From NCBI GenBank assembly GCA_963838775.1, contig CAWISP010000036.1:161368-225367 (forward strand): a stretch of 64,000 nt of DNA, read 5' to 3'. Below the pieces are notes generated by a model. It was not told the origin of the DNA. It saw only the letters and a list, made by a program, of their open reading frames with translations, and did not search any database. Made by a program: the position numbers and the translations under genes. The stretch comes from Chersky-840 sp963838775 (lineage in GTDB: Bacteria > Actinomycetota > Acidimicrobiia > Acidimicrobiales > UBA8190). How positions within the stretch are numbered: the stretch's first letter is position 1; each line of letters opens with the position of its first letter. This document shows, in pieces, positions 10,441 to 19,897 of the stretch.

Positions 10441-12681
10441 GTGCACATCCGACGCGCCTCAACCCCAGTGCCCGACGATCGCGCCTGGTGGCGCGCCCCC
10501 CGATCGGCCGGCGCCTGGTCGTGGACGGCGGTCGGGCTGGCGGTGTTGTGGAATGTGTGGCATTGGCGTGCCGAGCTCACCGGCGTGCCCTACCTCGACG
10601 ACAGTTCCGTCCACGAGCAGATGGTGCGGTTCGCGGTGCGACGATTCCAGGCCGGACACCTTCCCCTCACCAGTTGGTTCCCCTATCTGGGGCTCGGGTC
10701 GCCACACTTCCTCCACTACCAGAGCCTCCCCGCCATGGTGACCGGTGCGGTGGGAACGGTGATCGGTGGCGACGTGGCATTTCGCTGGTCCTTGTACCTG
10801 CTGCTCGTTCTGTGGCCCATACCGGTCTTTGTGTCGGCCCGGGTCTTCGGCCTGAGCCGTGCCGCCGCGGCGGTGACGGCAGCGTCGGCGCCTTTCCTCG
10901 TGAGTGCCATCGGGGTTGGCTACGAGCCCAAGGCCTACGTCTGGATCGGCTACGGGGTGTGGGCGCAACTCTGGGCGTCGTGGACGCTGCCCCTGGCGTG
11001 GGCGTTCACGTGGCGGGCGATGTCCTCCCGACGAGCGGTCCTGCCGGCGGTGGTGTTCGTCGCGCTGACCATGGCATTCCATTTCGAGACCGGCTATCTC
11101 GCCGCCTTCCCGATCGTCGTCTTTCCCTTCCTTTCGTGGGAAGGCCTTCGGGGTCGCCTCCGACGCGCCGGGCTGGTCGCGATCGGCTCCCTCCTGTGCT
11201 CAGCGTGGGTGACGGTGCCGCTCATCGCGGACGGACGGTGGGCTGCTACGAATGAGATCCTCGCCCCGACCCCCTTGGTCAACGGCTACGGGGCCAAGAC
11301 CGTGCTGTCGTGGCTGATCACCGGGCGCCTCTACGACGCCGGACGGTTCCCGATCGTCACCGTGCTCGTCGCCGTGGGCCTGGGCACGACCCTGGTCCGC
11401 TGGCGTGCCGACTCCCGAGGGCGCGCCATCGTGGCCCTGTTCGTCGTCAGCCTGCTCCTCTCGTTCGGGCGTACCACCTTCGGCGTGCTGACGAAGGTGT
11501 TGCCAGGCAGCACCGACATCTTCATGCGCCGTTTCATGATGGGCGTGCAATTGGCGGGGCTGTTCTTGGCCGGGATCGGTGCGATCACCTTGGTCCGGCT
11601 CGCCGCCCTCGTCATCGACCGCGTCAGCCCGCATCTGGCGGCATGGGCGAGGAGCCGTCGCGCCGCGCCCGCGGTGATGGGCCTCGCTCTGCTGGCACTA
11701 GTGGGGATGCTCGCCCCGGCATGGACGCAGCTCGATGCGTATGCCGCTCGGAACTCTGCGGAGGTGGCCGATCAGCGCGCCGCCGACACCGCCCGTCAAC
11801 CGCAGATCGGAGCGATCATCGCCTACATACGTCAGCACGGTGGAGGCCGCGTCTACGCAGGCCTACCCTCCAACTGGGGCACGAACTTCACCGTCGGGGC
11901 GGTGCCGGTGTTCAAGTATCTCGAGAGCCAGGACATCGACGAGGTGGGCTACACGCTGCGGACGGCGTCGCTCATGACCGATCCCGAGTACTTCTTCGAC
12001 GAGGACGTCCCCGGAGACTTCGCCCTGTTCGGGATCCGCTATCTGATTCTCCCGGCCGGCCACGCTCTGCCCGTCCCTGCCCATCTCGTGCTGAGCCGAG
12101 GCCCGTACTGTCTCTGGGTCATCCCCGATGTCGGCTACGTCCGTGTGGTCGACACCGTCGGCGTGCTCACCGTCAACCGAACGGATGTGGGGGTGAAATC
12201 CGTCGCCTATCTCCGATCCCCACTGCCGGGTATGGGGGAGTACCTCGCAGATGAATTCGACGGAGCCGCACCGTCGCCCCTGACGGCGCCGACCGCCGCG
12301 GCCGCCGTGCACACCGACGTCGGCACGGTGCGATCCGAGACCGACCATCTCGCTGACGGCACCGTCCGGGCCACCGTGATGGCGCGCCGCAGGGCCGTCG
12401 TCGTCCTGAGCGCGTCGTTCGACCCCGGATGGACCGTGGTCGTCGACGGACATCGCGCCCGGACCGAGATGCTCGCCCCCGCCCTGGTGGGGGTGACGGT
12501 GGGCCCCGGCGTGCACACGGTCGTCTTCGACTACGAGGGTTTCTCCGCCTACCCGGAGCTGTTCGCCGTCCTCGGGGTGGCCCTCGTCGCGCTCGTGTGG
12601 AATGCAGTCCTCGGCGACCGGCGTCGCCATCGATTGACCGGGTCCCGGCGCGGTGCCGAAGCCGATCAGCGCGCCGCCTGA
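10441..12681 (+). CDS. Large multi-spanning membrane protein, GT-C-like
   Basis: A 746-residue protein with about a dozen hydrophobic helices over residues 15-430 and a soluble, beta-rich C-terminal part ending in one last helix (YPELFAVLGVALVALVW). The first external loop has acidic residues (GVPYLDDSSVHEQM) like the catalytic loop of GT-C enzymes, and the later module (FDPGWTVVVDGHRAR) is the one seen in YfhO-type proteins. It is probably a polyprenyl-phosphate-sugar-dependent glycosyltransferase of surface-glycan assembly; donor unknown. GTG at 10441 starts 19 bp after the lipoprotein stop, suggesting co-transcription. It overlaps the convergent GGDEF gene by 16 bp. Confidence 0.72.
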   Translation: MHIRRASTPVPDDRAWWRAPRSAGAWSWTAVGLAVLWNVWHWRAELTGVPYLDDSSVHEQMVRFAVRRFQAGHLPLTSWFPYLGLGSPHFLHYQSLPAMVTGAVGTVIGGDVAFRWSLYLLLVLWPIPVFVSARVFGLSRAAAAVTAASAPFLVSAIGVGYEPKAYVWIGYGVWAQLWASWTLPLAWAFTWRAMSSRRAVLPAVVFVALTMAFHFETGYLAAFPIVVFPFLSWEGLRGRLRRAGLVAIGSLLCSAWVTVPLIADGRWAATNEILAPTPLVNGYGAKTVLSWLITGRLYDAGRFPIVTVLVAVGLGTTLVRWRADSRGRAIVALFVVSLLLSFGRTTFGVLTKVLPGSTDIFMRRFMMGVQLAGLFLAGIGAITLVRLAALVIDRVSPHLAAWARSRRAAPAVMGLALLALVGMLAPAWTQLDAYAARNSAEVADQRAADTARQPQIGAIIAYIRQHGGGRVYAGLPSNWGTNFTVGAVPVFKYLESQDIDEVGYTLRTASLMTDPEYFFDEDVPGDFALFGIRYLILPAGHALPVPAHLVLSRGPYCLWVIPDVGYVRVVDTVGVLTVNRTDVGVKSVAYLRSPLPGMGEYLADEFDGAAPSPLTAPTAAAAVHTDVGTVRSETDHLADGTVRATVMARRRAVVVLSASFDPGWTVVVDGHRARTEMLAPALVGVTVGPGVHTVVFDYEGFSAYPELFAVLGVALVALVWNAVLGDRRRHRLTGSRRGAEADQRAA

Positions 12682-13547
12682 CGGCGGCGAGCCTGCTTGG
12701 CCCGGTACATGGCGTGGTCGGCTTCGGCCAGCAGGTCGGCGGGGAGCACGTCGGGATCGCTCGTCATGGCCAGCCCGACGCTGACACCCACGCTCAGCTC
12801 GTTGCCGTCCACGTTCATCGGCGTGTCGAAGGCCAAGGCGACGCGACCGGCGACCGCGGTGGCGCCATCCTCGTCGATGCTCTCGCACAGGACGACGAAC
12901 TCGTCCCCACCGAGGTGGGCAGCGGTGTCCGCGGGCCGGATGACCGCCTCGATGCGGCGGGCCGTCTCCACCAGGACCTGGTCGCCCACTCCATGGCCGA
13001 GTCGGTCGTTGATGCCCTTGAGCCCGTCCACGTCGCAGAACAGGACGGCCAGGGTCGTCGGCGCGCGCCTGTCCCTCGCCAGTGCCTGTCTCAGCCGGTC
13101 GTCAAGCAGGTAGCGGTTGGGGAGTGCGGTGACCGGGTCGTGCGTTGCCCGGTACGCCATCTCCGCGTCCGCCACAGACCGCTCTGTGACGTCGCGCAGA
13201 AGGGCGAGAACGGCCGGTTCGTCGTCCCAGTCCGTGGACAAGATACGCATGTCGGCAAGGAGGACTTCGTGGTCGGGTCGCCGGGAGGTGGTGTTGACCA
13301 CGGGGAAATTCGCAGGCTTGCCGACGAGCTGGGAACGAGTCGATCCGAGCATGACGGCCGCCGCCGCGTTGGCGAAGACCACGATGCCGTCTCGGTTCAC
13401 CACGACCACACCGTCGGTGCTGTTGTCCACGGCGCCACGGAAGTGGCCTTCGACACTGGTCAGGCGGTCGCGCAGCTCTCGGACCTCCTGGCGGAGATCG
13501 TTGCCATCCTGCTCGTCGCGGTGCTCGACTTCGTCGCCGGTTGTCAC
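12666..13547 (-). CDS. PAS-GGDEF diguanylate cyclase
   Basis: About 293 residues. A short coiled-coil-like start (DLRQEVRELRDRL) leads into a PAS sensor domain (GAVDNSTDGVVVVNRDGIVVFANAAAA) and a full GGDEF domain. The active-site loop is intact as LGGDEF, and an RPAD sequence five residues before it matches the RxxD inhibitory site for product feedback. It should convert two GTP to cyclic di-GMP in the cytosol in response to an unknown PAS signal. The GTG start at 13547 follows an AAAGAGG stretch and excludes a low-complexity upstream extension that would run through a hairpin. The open frame itself continues to 13712. Confidence 0.85.
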   Translation of the reverse strand: MTTGDEVEHRDEQDGNDLRQEVRELRDRLTSVEGHFRGAVDNSTDGVVVVNRDGIVVFANAAAAVMLGSTRSQLVGKPANFPVVNTTSRRPDHEVLLADMRILSTDWDDEPAVLALLRDVTERSVADAEMAYRATHDPVTALPNRYLLDDRLRQALARDRRAPTTLAVLFCDVDGLKGINDRLGHGVGDQVLVETARRIEAVIRPADTAAHLGGDEFVVLCESIDEDGATAVAGRVALAFDTPMNVDGNELSVGVSVGLAMTSDPDVLPADLLAEADHAMYRAKQARRRQAAR

Positions 13548-13691
13548 TTGCCTCTTTCGGGCCCTGGTGGCGGCCTCGTCAAGGCCCCGTGTGGCGAGCT
13601 CGCCCCGACCGCCTTGGACGAAGCGGCGCAGACCCCTCGGCCCGGGCCCCGCCCCCCTAACCCACGTACCGTCCTCTGCTACCCACTGATT

Positions 13692-13709
13692 GTGGGCCAC
13701 CAGGCCCAC
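13692..13709. terminator. Hairpin in 320-bp intergenic stretch
   Basis: GTGGGCC and GGCCCAC, separated by a four-base loop, form a perfect 7-bp stem. On the minus strand it lies after the hypothetical gene (13869-14258) and before the chosen GGDEF start, so it may terminate the former. The rest of the gap (13548-13868) shows nothing I recognise. Confidence 0.4.
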
Positions 13710-13868
13710 CAAAGTCCCAACTTACACACAACGCCCATCCAATTCCGGCTCGTCTCACCACGGAGCGTCGGCTCGACCGACGGGCAGCCGTTGTGGTTCG
13801 AGACGGGGGGACCGGCTCCGACGGCCGAGGCGGGTGGCGTGGGGTCCGTGCCGGTCGGATCGGAGGGG

Positions 13869-14258
13869 TCAGTCCAGGGCGTTCAGGGCCTGCTGGGCCG
13901 CCTCGAGGCGGAGGACCTTGGCGCGCTCCTCCTCGGTTCGACGCCTGTGCTCCTCCTCACGGCGGACGAGGAGCCGGCGGTACCCGTCGTTGGCGGCTTC
14001 GACGCACGCCTTGACGTATTGCACGGCGCCGCGCAGGTCAGCGGCCGGGACGGTCCAGTGGATCGAACCCCCGGAACGGATGTCGGGCGCCGGCATGGTG
14101 ACGAAATCGGGCGAGCCGGACCGGGCCACGTCGACGCTGCGGAACTCCCGGGCCCAGTCGCTGGTCGGTCGTCGGTTCAATGACCACACCACGCGGACCG
14201 CGTCTCCCTCGACATCGACGGCATCCTTGCTCGTGATTGCGATCGGCTCCCACGGCAA
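13869..14258 (-). CDS. Hypothetical protein with coiled-coil C-terminus
   Basis: A 129-residue protein I do not recognise. The first 85 residues look like a small beta-rich domain (PWEPIAITSKDAVDVEGDAVRVVWSL is split here only to note its start). The last third is a charged helix (REEEHRRRTEEERAKVLRLE) likely to form a coiled coil. I choose a TTG start at 14258 because GGAGG lies about ten bases upstream and the preceding open frame has no protein-like composition. The gene is soluble by sequence, divergent from the histidine phosphatase, and codirectional with the GGDEF gene. Confidence 0.6.
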   Translation of the reverse strand: MPWEPIAITSKDAVDVEGDAVRVVWSLNRRPTSDWAREFRSVDVARSGSPDFVTMPAPDIRSGGSIHWTVPAADLRGAVQYVKACVEAANDGYRRLLVRREEEHRRRTEEERAKVLRLEAAQQALNALD

Positions 14259-14432
14259 CGCGCTGTGACCTCCTCGAATCGGCTCCCCGAGATTATCCGA
14301 GCGTCGTGACGAAGGGCCCGCGAACGTGCCTGGGCCTCGCATGCCGGGACCCACGGGAGGACGATGGCCCCGGTTCCGCGGGGGGAACAGCACGCCGACG
14401 CTGCCCACGGGGCATCATGGACCATTGTGCTG

Positions 14433-14900
14433 ATGCTGCTCATACGCCACGGCCATGCAGGGACCAAGGAGCGTTGGGTCGGCGACGATCGGCTCCGGCC
14501 GCTCGATTCGCGTGGGAGGCGTCAAGCCGAGCACCTCGCCGTGGTTGCCGTGGAGTACGAGCCGACCCGCCTGTTGTCGAGCCCGTACCTGCGTTGCCTG
14601 CAGACGATGGAGCCGATCGCGGCGAAGACCGGCCTCGCCGTCGATGAAGCGGACGCCCTCACCCCGAGCGCCGGAGAACGGGCCGTGACGCTCGTGCGAG
14701 AACTGTCCGGAGCAGGACCGGAAAGCCGGTTCGTGCTCTGTACCCACGGTGAGGTGATCGGTGAGGCCTTGGCCATGTTGGCGTCGCAGGACGGCGTGCG
14801 GCTCCGCCGTCACCCTCCCGGGCCCAAGGGTTGTGCATGGCTCCTCGATTTCCGCCAGGGCAAGATGGCAACGGCCCAGTACATCTCGCCGCGGCGATGA
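14433..14900 (+). CDS. Histidine phosphatase (phosphoglycerate mutase-like, SixA-type)
   Basis: A short protein of about 155 residues. The RHG catalytic motif comes at once (LLIRHGHAG, His about 5), a second motif is SSPYLRCLQT with the conserved Arg, and FVLCTHGEVIGE supplies the second catalytic His. The short length and absence of the mutase insertions favour a SixA-like or general phosphomonoesterase over a glycolytic mutase. GTG 14427 is an alternative start; longer versions add an unconserved leader. The physiological substrate cannot be told from sequence. Confidence 0.82.
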   Translation: MLLIRHGHAGTKERWVGDDRLRPLDSRGRRQAEHLAVVAVEYEPTRLLSSPYLRCLQTMEPIAAKTGLAVDEADALTPSAGERAVTLVRELSGAGPESRFVLCTHGEVIGEALAMLASQDGVRLRRHPPGPKGCAWLLDFRQGKMATAQYISPRR

Positions 14901-15000
14901 CGTTGCGACTCCGAGTGCCGACCGATGTCCGCCGTTCTGTGAGCACGATGGTGCGGACGTAGACGCCGAATCGGCGCGGGTGCGTGGTAAACAGACCGTC

Positions 15001-17472
15001 GTGACCACGCTCCAGACTCGTCCGGCCACACGTGCCAGCGCGGGCCAGACTCACACTCGGGCGCGTCGGCAGGGCTACCACGCCGAGATCCTGCTCGTGA
15101 GCTTTGCGGCCCTCATCATCGAGGTCTGTTACACGCGGGTCATCTCCTACAAGCTCTTCTACTACTACACCTATCTCATCATCGGCCTGTCTCTTCTCGG
15201 CATCGGAACGGGTGGGGTGATGGTGGCGGTATCCGAACGGCTGCGCCGAGCTCGGACCGACACGGTGCTGTTCTGGAGCTTCCTCCTGGGGGCTGTCGGT
15301 GTGGTGGCGAGCTATGTCGTGGTGGCATACACGTCGCTGAACTCCTTGGACATCTGGCGCTACGGAACGTGGGCATCGGCCAAGAGCATGGGTGAGCTCC
15401 TGGCCATCTGCTTTTTCATCTTCGTCCCCTTCGTGGCGCCAGGCGTGATCATCTCGACCCTCTTCGGCCGCCGGCCCGAGGGCGTTGGCAGCCTTTACTT
15501 CGCGGACCTCGCCGGCGCCGGTTTGGCCTGCGCCATCGTGATCTACCTCACCGCCACCATCGGGCCGCCCGCTGCCATCATGTTGGCGGCCGGTGTCATG
15601 CTCCTGGCGGCCACGATCGTCACCGGTCGCATGCGCCCGCTGGGTGTCCCCGTCGTCGTGGCCCTGACCGCGATCACGATCATCCTCGTGGCCGACCCCA
15701 ATCTGCTGCCCGCGCAGCGCCTCGACACCAGCAAGGTGAGCACCACGACCGGGAAGGTCATCTACTCCGCTTGGAGCCCGATCTTCCGTGTGGACGTGGT
15801 TCAGGACTCCCCGGACGTGCGAGCCCTCTACCACGACGGCATCATCGGCTCTGCGATCTACCGATGGAACGGCAAGGTGGCATCACTCGCTCACTACGAC
15901 TTCAACGCCGATCCGCGGGCCCTCCCCTTCGCCTTATCGAAGACGCCGCCTCGCCAGGAGGCCATCATCGGCGCGGCGGGTGGGCACGAGGTTCTGGCTT
16001 CGCTCTGGTTCGGGGCCAAACACATCGATGCCGTCGAGCTCAACCCGGTCACGTACTCACTCGTGAAGACGACCTACAAAAACTTCGACGGCCATCTGGC
16101 CCAGGATCCCGCTGTCGACTACATCAACGCCGACGGCAGGTCCTTCATGGCGCGTACCCAGAAGACCTACAACATGATCTGGTATCCGGCACCCGACAGC
16201 TATGCCGCTACCAACGAGGCGACCGCCAGTGCCTTCGTCCTGTCCGAGAGCTACCTCTACACCACCAATGCCGTCGTCAGCAGTCTGCAACACCTCGCCC
16301 CCGGCGGCATCTTCGTCGCGCAATTCGGCGAGGTCGACTACAAGGACAAGCCGTACCGCACCACGAGGTTCGTGGCCACCGCCCGTCAGGCGCTGGCCCA
16401 GATCGGGATCACCGATCCCAGGGACCACATCCTGGTGGCGAGCTCGCCTGCGCACTTCTTCGGTTCGTTCACCTTGTCGACCATCATTGTGAGCCGGGCC
16501 TCGTTGACACCCGTCGAGGTGAACCGCTTTGTCTCGTCGCTGTCGGGAGTCTCGGGGACGACACTGCAGTACGCCCCGGGCCATGCCGTCGCGAAGAACC
16601 CCGTCGACACAGTGGCGTCAGCCACACCCGCACAGTTGCGCTCCTTTTACTCGTCGTACCGGTACAACGTGGTGCCTACGACCGACAATGATCCGTATTT
16701 CTGGCATTTCGCCCGCTTCGGCACGGTCCTGCGCGACTACCTCCACCCCATTACGAGCACCGACCGGGAAGATCAGGTCGGTGAACGTGTCCTCATCCTC
16801 CTGCTCGCCCTTTCCGTCATCATCTCCGCGCTGTTCCTACTGGCTCCATTTGTCGTCGTGCGCGCCAGCTGGCGACGGCTGCCGGGCAAGTGGGTCTCCG
16901 GGGTGTTCTTCGCAGCCATCGGGTTCGGGTTTATGTTCTTCGAAGTGACCCTCATGCAACTGCTCAACCTCTTCCTCGGGTATCCGACCTATGCACTGAC
17001 CGTCACGTTGATGTCGCTTTTGCTGTTCACCGGCGTCGGCGCTCTTCTCAGTGCGAGGACGCGTGACCACCCACGGGCCGCTCCGGTATTGGTCCTCGCC
17101 ATCACCGGGCTCACCGTCTTTTACGTGCTGGGCTTGACCCCCCTCACCGACGCGCTGCTCGGTCTCCCCATTGCGGCGCGCGTGCTCATTGCCTTTGCGC
17201 TGGTCGCGCCGCTCGGGCTCTGCCTGGGCATGTTCATGCCCCTCGGGGTGCGAGCCGTCTCGTCCCTGAGCGACGCCCCCCGTGAATACGTTGCCTGGGG
17301 CTGGGCAGTCAACGGCTTTGCTTCGGTGGTCGGGGCTGTGCTCGCCACGCTGCTATCCATGATCTTCGGCTTTCACGACGTCCTCGTGCTCGGGCTCGTC
17401 GCCTATCTGATCGCGCTCGTCGCGTGGCGACGCCTGGCCCGCCGAGCCGCGGCGGTGACTGCGGGCGCATAG
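15001..17472 (+). CDS. Membrane-fused spermidine synthase-like protein
   Basis: An 823-residue protein with three parts. Six or so helices (ILLVSFAALIIEVCYTRVIS onward, residues 20-235) come first. A spermidine-synthase-like Rossmann domain follows (about 240-560: IIGAAGGHEVLASLWFGAK, then IDAVELNP and YINADGR). A second helix bundle (590-815) closes the protein. The gene uses GTG 15001, placing the first helix at residue 20; the longer open frame upstream overlaps the phosphatase and is not protein-like. Bacterial fusions of this layout are often annotated as polyamine synthases, but the aminopropyl-donor pocket cannot be confirmed and substrates may differ. The membrane parts suggest action on, or transport of, a membrane-associated substrate. 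Confidence 0.75.
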   Translation: MTTLQTRPATRASAGQTHTRARRQGYHAEILLVSFAALIIEVCYTRVISYKLFYYYTYLIIGLSLLGIGTGGVMVAVSERLRRARTDTVLFWSFLLGAVGVVASYVVVAYTSLNSLDIWRYGTWASAKSMGELLAICFFIFVPFVAPGVIISTLFGRRPEGVGSLYFADLAGAGLACAIVIYLTATIGPPAAIMLAAGVMLLAATIVTGRMRPLGVPVVVALTAITIILVADPNLLPAQRLDTSKVSTTTGKVIYSAWSPIFRVDVVQDSPDVRALYHDGIIGSAIYRWNGKVASLAHYDFNADPRALPFALSKTPPRQEAIIGAAGGHEVLASLWFGAKHIDAVELNPVTYSLVKTTYKNFDGHLAQDPAVDYINADGRSFMARTQKTYNMIWYPAPDSYAATNEATASAFVLSESYLYTTNAVVSSLQHLAPGGIFVAQFGEVDYKDKPYRTTRFVATARQALAQIGITDPRDHILVASSPAHFFGSFTLSTIIVSRASLTPVEVNRFVSSLSGVSGTTLQYAPGHAVAKNPVDTVASATPAQLRSFYSSYRYNVVPTTDNDPYFWHFARFGTVLRDYLHPITSTDREDQVGERVLILLLALSVIISALFLLAPFVVVRASWRRLPGKWVSGVFFAAIGFGFMFFEVTLMQLLNLFLGYPTYALTVTLMSLLLFTGVGALLSARTRDHPRAAPVLVLAITGLTVFYVLGLTPLTDALLGLPIAARVLIAFALVAPLGLCLGMFMPLGVRAVSSLSDAPREYVAWGWAVNGFASVVGAVLATLLSMIFGFHDVLVLGLVAYLIALVAWRRLARRAAAVTAGA

Positions 17473-17518
17473 CACCCGTGCGTGGCGGCGCGCGCGACGA
17501 CCGTTACCATGTGCCGAC

Positions 17519-18400
17519 ATGATCGCGCCGCCCGGTCCGATGGACCCGTCCGACGCCGCACCGGGCCCAAGGGGACTGCGCCGCTCCGTTGCGCTGTTCC
17601 GGGCCTTTCGCTTCGAGCAGACCGACCCCGATCACTTCTACCGGATCCAGGCCGCCGACGCCGTGGACCAATTGCGCCGCTACGCGGCGCTCGACGGACG
17701 GCTCGTCGTGGACGTGGGAGGGGGCGGGGGATATTTCACCGAGGCATTCACCGCCGCTGGGGCCCGCTGTGTCTTGGTGGAGCCCGAGGCCGGTGCCCGC
17801 GACGACGCCTCGGAGCACGACGAAGACCCAGACCCGGGCGAGAGCGACGGCGAGACCGCGATCCTCTCCGAATCCGTCCGCCTGGCACGGCACCGCCGCG
17901 CCGTCCGGCCCGGGCGCCTGGCCCCGCAACGGACCATCGCCGGCGATGGAAACCGCCTCCCGCTCTCCGACGCCGCGGCCGATGTGGTCTTTTCGTCCAA
18001 TGTGCTCGAGCACATCCCGGAACCCCGCACGCTTCTCGACGAGATGATCCGGGTGACACGCCCCGGTGGCATCATCTACCTGTCCTTCACGGCCTGGTAC
18101 TCCCCCTGGGGGGGTCACGAAACGGCCCCGTGGCACTACCTCGGTGGACAGCGCGCTGCAGTGCGCTACGAGCGGCGCCACGGAAAGCCGCCCAGTAACC
18201 GCTTCGGCTCCTCACTCTTCGCCTGCCATGTCGGCCCGACCCTGCGGTTGGCCCGGGCCCATCCCGGCGTGGACATGGTGGACGCCCTGCCGCGCTACTA
18301 CCCGGACTGGATGCGCTGGGTGGTCTCGGTCCCGGTACTACGCGAGGTCGTTACCTGGAACCTCCTGCTGGTGCTCCGCCGACGGGGCACGGGTCGGTGA
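17519..18400 (+). CDS. SAM-dependent methyltransferase with acidic insertion
   Basis: A 293-residue class I methyltransferase. The SAM glycine loop is VVDVGGGGGYF (about 62-72), the ribose-binding acid is in CVLVEPEAG, and motif IV/post motifs are VVFSSNVLEHIPEP and VTRPGGIIYLSF. Between the acid and the GDGNRLPLSD motif lies an acidic insertion (DDASEHDEDPDPGESDGE) and then a basic stretch, unusual for the family. ATG 17519 is the start. The stop overlaps the GTG of the following GT-C gene by four bases (GTGA), so the two are translationally coupled and may modify the same glycan. Confidence 0.85.
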   Translation: MIAPPGPMDPSDAAPGPRGLRRSVALFRAFRFEQTDPDHFYRIQAADAVDQLRRYAALDGRLVVDVGGGGGYFTEAFTAAGARCVLVEPEAGARDDASEHDEDPDPGESDGETAILSESVRLARHRRAVRPGRLAPQRTIAGDGNRLPLSDAAADVVFSSNVLEHIPEPRTLLDEMIRVTRPGGIIYLSFTAWYSPWGGHETAPWHYLGGQRAAVRYERRHGKPPSNRFGSSLFACHVGPTLRLARAHPGVDMVDALPRYYPDWMRWVVSVPVLREVVTWNLLLVLRRRGTGR

Positions 18401-19848
18401 GCCCTGGGGACGACGACGGGCACGACCGAGGTGTCGGGTTGACGACCACGCCGACGGCGCTCGCCTCCGAGAGCCAACCGCGTGCCGCGGGGGAGTCCGA
18501 CCGACGTCGGAACCGTCGGTGGTGGGCCTGGCTTGGGGTCATCACGCTGGGGGGCTTCGGGATACGGCTCGGTACCGTCCTCGGGCGCCCCGGTCGGCGC
18601 CCGGGCGGCGACGCCTACTACTTCCACAACGCCGCCAACCTGCTGGTGGAGGGGTACGGCTTCATCAACCCGTGGAGCTACTCCCTCCATCCCCACCAAT
18701 ACATCCAGACCGCCGACTGGCCGCCGCTGTTCGTGTTCGTGCTGGCTATGACCTCGGTCATTGGGGTGAAGTCGTTCTTCGCCCACCGGGTGTGGTGCTG
18801 CGTCATCGGTGCTGCCGCGATCACCGTGTGCGGTGTGACAGGGCGCGAAATGGCGGGGCGTCGGGCCGGGCTGATCGCCGCCTTTCTGATCGCGGTGTAC
18901 CCCAACATCTGGATGAGCGACGAGCTCGCCCTCTCCGAATCACTGTCCCCTTTGCTTGTCTCGCTCATCCTGCTGTGCGCGTACCGGTTCTGGAGACAAC
19001 CGGGAACGCGCCGCATGCTCGTCCTCGGAGCCGCGACGGGTCTGGCCATCCTGGGACGAGACGAGTTGGCGCTGCTGATACCGCTCATCGTGATTCCCCT
19101 CGGCCTTCTGGCTCGCAGCCCATGGCGCTCGCGCCTGGCCCTGACGTTCCTCGGCACCCTGGCCGCCCTCACCGTCGTGGCTCCCTGGGTCGGGTACAAC
19201 ATGAGCAGGTTCGAAAAGCCGACGTTGGTCAGCTCCGGCCTCGGCATCACGCTGGCCTCCGCCAACTGCGACGAAACGTGGTCGGGAACCTTCGAAGGGT
19301 ACTGGTCGCTGCAGTGCTCGTTGCGGGCCCCGATCGATCGGCACGCCGAAGAATCGGTGCAATCGGCTCAGGCGCAGGCCTACGCGTTGCATTACATCCG
19401 AGCCCACCTGCACCGCTTCGGTCCCGTGGAACTGGCCCGCCTGGGACGCGCCTTCGGGTTTTTCCACCCGCTCCAGCAGATCGAGCTCGATTCCTACGTG
19501 GAGACGCGCCCGTACCACTGGGCTCTCGTCGGGCTCGGGATGTACTACGCGTTCGTGGCGCTCGGCGTCGGTGGCATCATCGTGTTGCGGCGGCGGCGTG
19601 TCCCCGTGTTCCCGCTGTTGGCATTGGGCCTCGACGTCGTGGCCACCGTCCTTGTCAGCTTTGGCCAGACCCGGTACCGGACCACCTTCGAGGTGTCGCT
19701 GGTCCTGCTCTCCGCCGTTGCCCTCGATCGGCTGTGGGACCGCGCCAGGTCCTCAGGGCCACCGGGCGACGTCGTGCGCGGCGTTCCCCGGTCCGAGCCT
19801 TTGCCGCAGCCCGATCCGACGGGACCGGTCCCGGTGCCGTGGCGCTAG
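18397..19848 (+). CDS. GT-C family membrane glycosyltransferase (ArnT/PMT-like)
   Basis: A 483-residue integral membrane protein. After a cytosolic leader, the first external loop contains GGDAYYFHNAANLLVEG, the place where GT-C enzymes keep catalytic acids, and then TADWPPLF, which resembles the HPPL-type element of ArnT/PMT enzymes. About ten further helices follow, with a soluble loop (ANCDETWSGTFEGY) in the second half. It would transfer a sugar from a polyprenyl-phosphate donor outside the membrane. It is coupled by a four-base overlap to the methyltransferase upstream. Confidence 0.82.
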   Translation: MSPGDDDGHDRGVGLTTTPTALASESQPRAAGESDRRRNRRWWAWLGVITLGGFGIRLGTVLGRPGRRPGGDAYYFHNAANLLVEGYGFINPWSYSLHPHQYIQTADWPPLFVFVLAMTSVIGVKSFFAHRVWCCVIGAAAITVCGVTGREMAGRRAGLIAAFLIAVYPNIWMSDELALSESLSPLLVSLILLCAYRFWRQPGTRRMLVLGAATGLAILGRDELALLIPLIVIPLGLLARSPWRSRLALTFLGTLAALTVVAPWVGYNMSRFEKPTLVSSGLGITLASANCDETWSGTFEGYWSLQCSLRAPIDRHAEESVQSAQAQAYALHYIRAHLHRFGPVELARLGRAFGFFHPLQQIELDSYVETRPYHWALVGLGMYYAFVALGVGGIIVLRRRRVPVFPLLALGLDVVATVLVSFGQTRYRTTFEVSLVLLSAVALDRLWDRARSSGPPGDVVRGVPRSEPLPQPDPTGPVPVPWR

Positions 19849-19851
19849 GAA

Positions 19852-19878
19852 CCGCCCCGGCCGCCCCGGCCGCCCCGG
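19852..19878. terminator. Three 9-bp GC repeats between convergent genes
   Basis: CCGCCCCGG is repeated three times head to tail, followed by a CCGGCCGG palindrome, in the 49-bp gap between two convergent stop codons. It probably serves as a pausing or terminating element for both genes. Confidence 0.4.
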
Positions 19879-19897
19879 CCGGCCCCAGATGGGAGCG

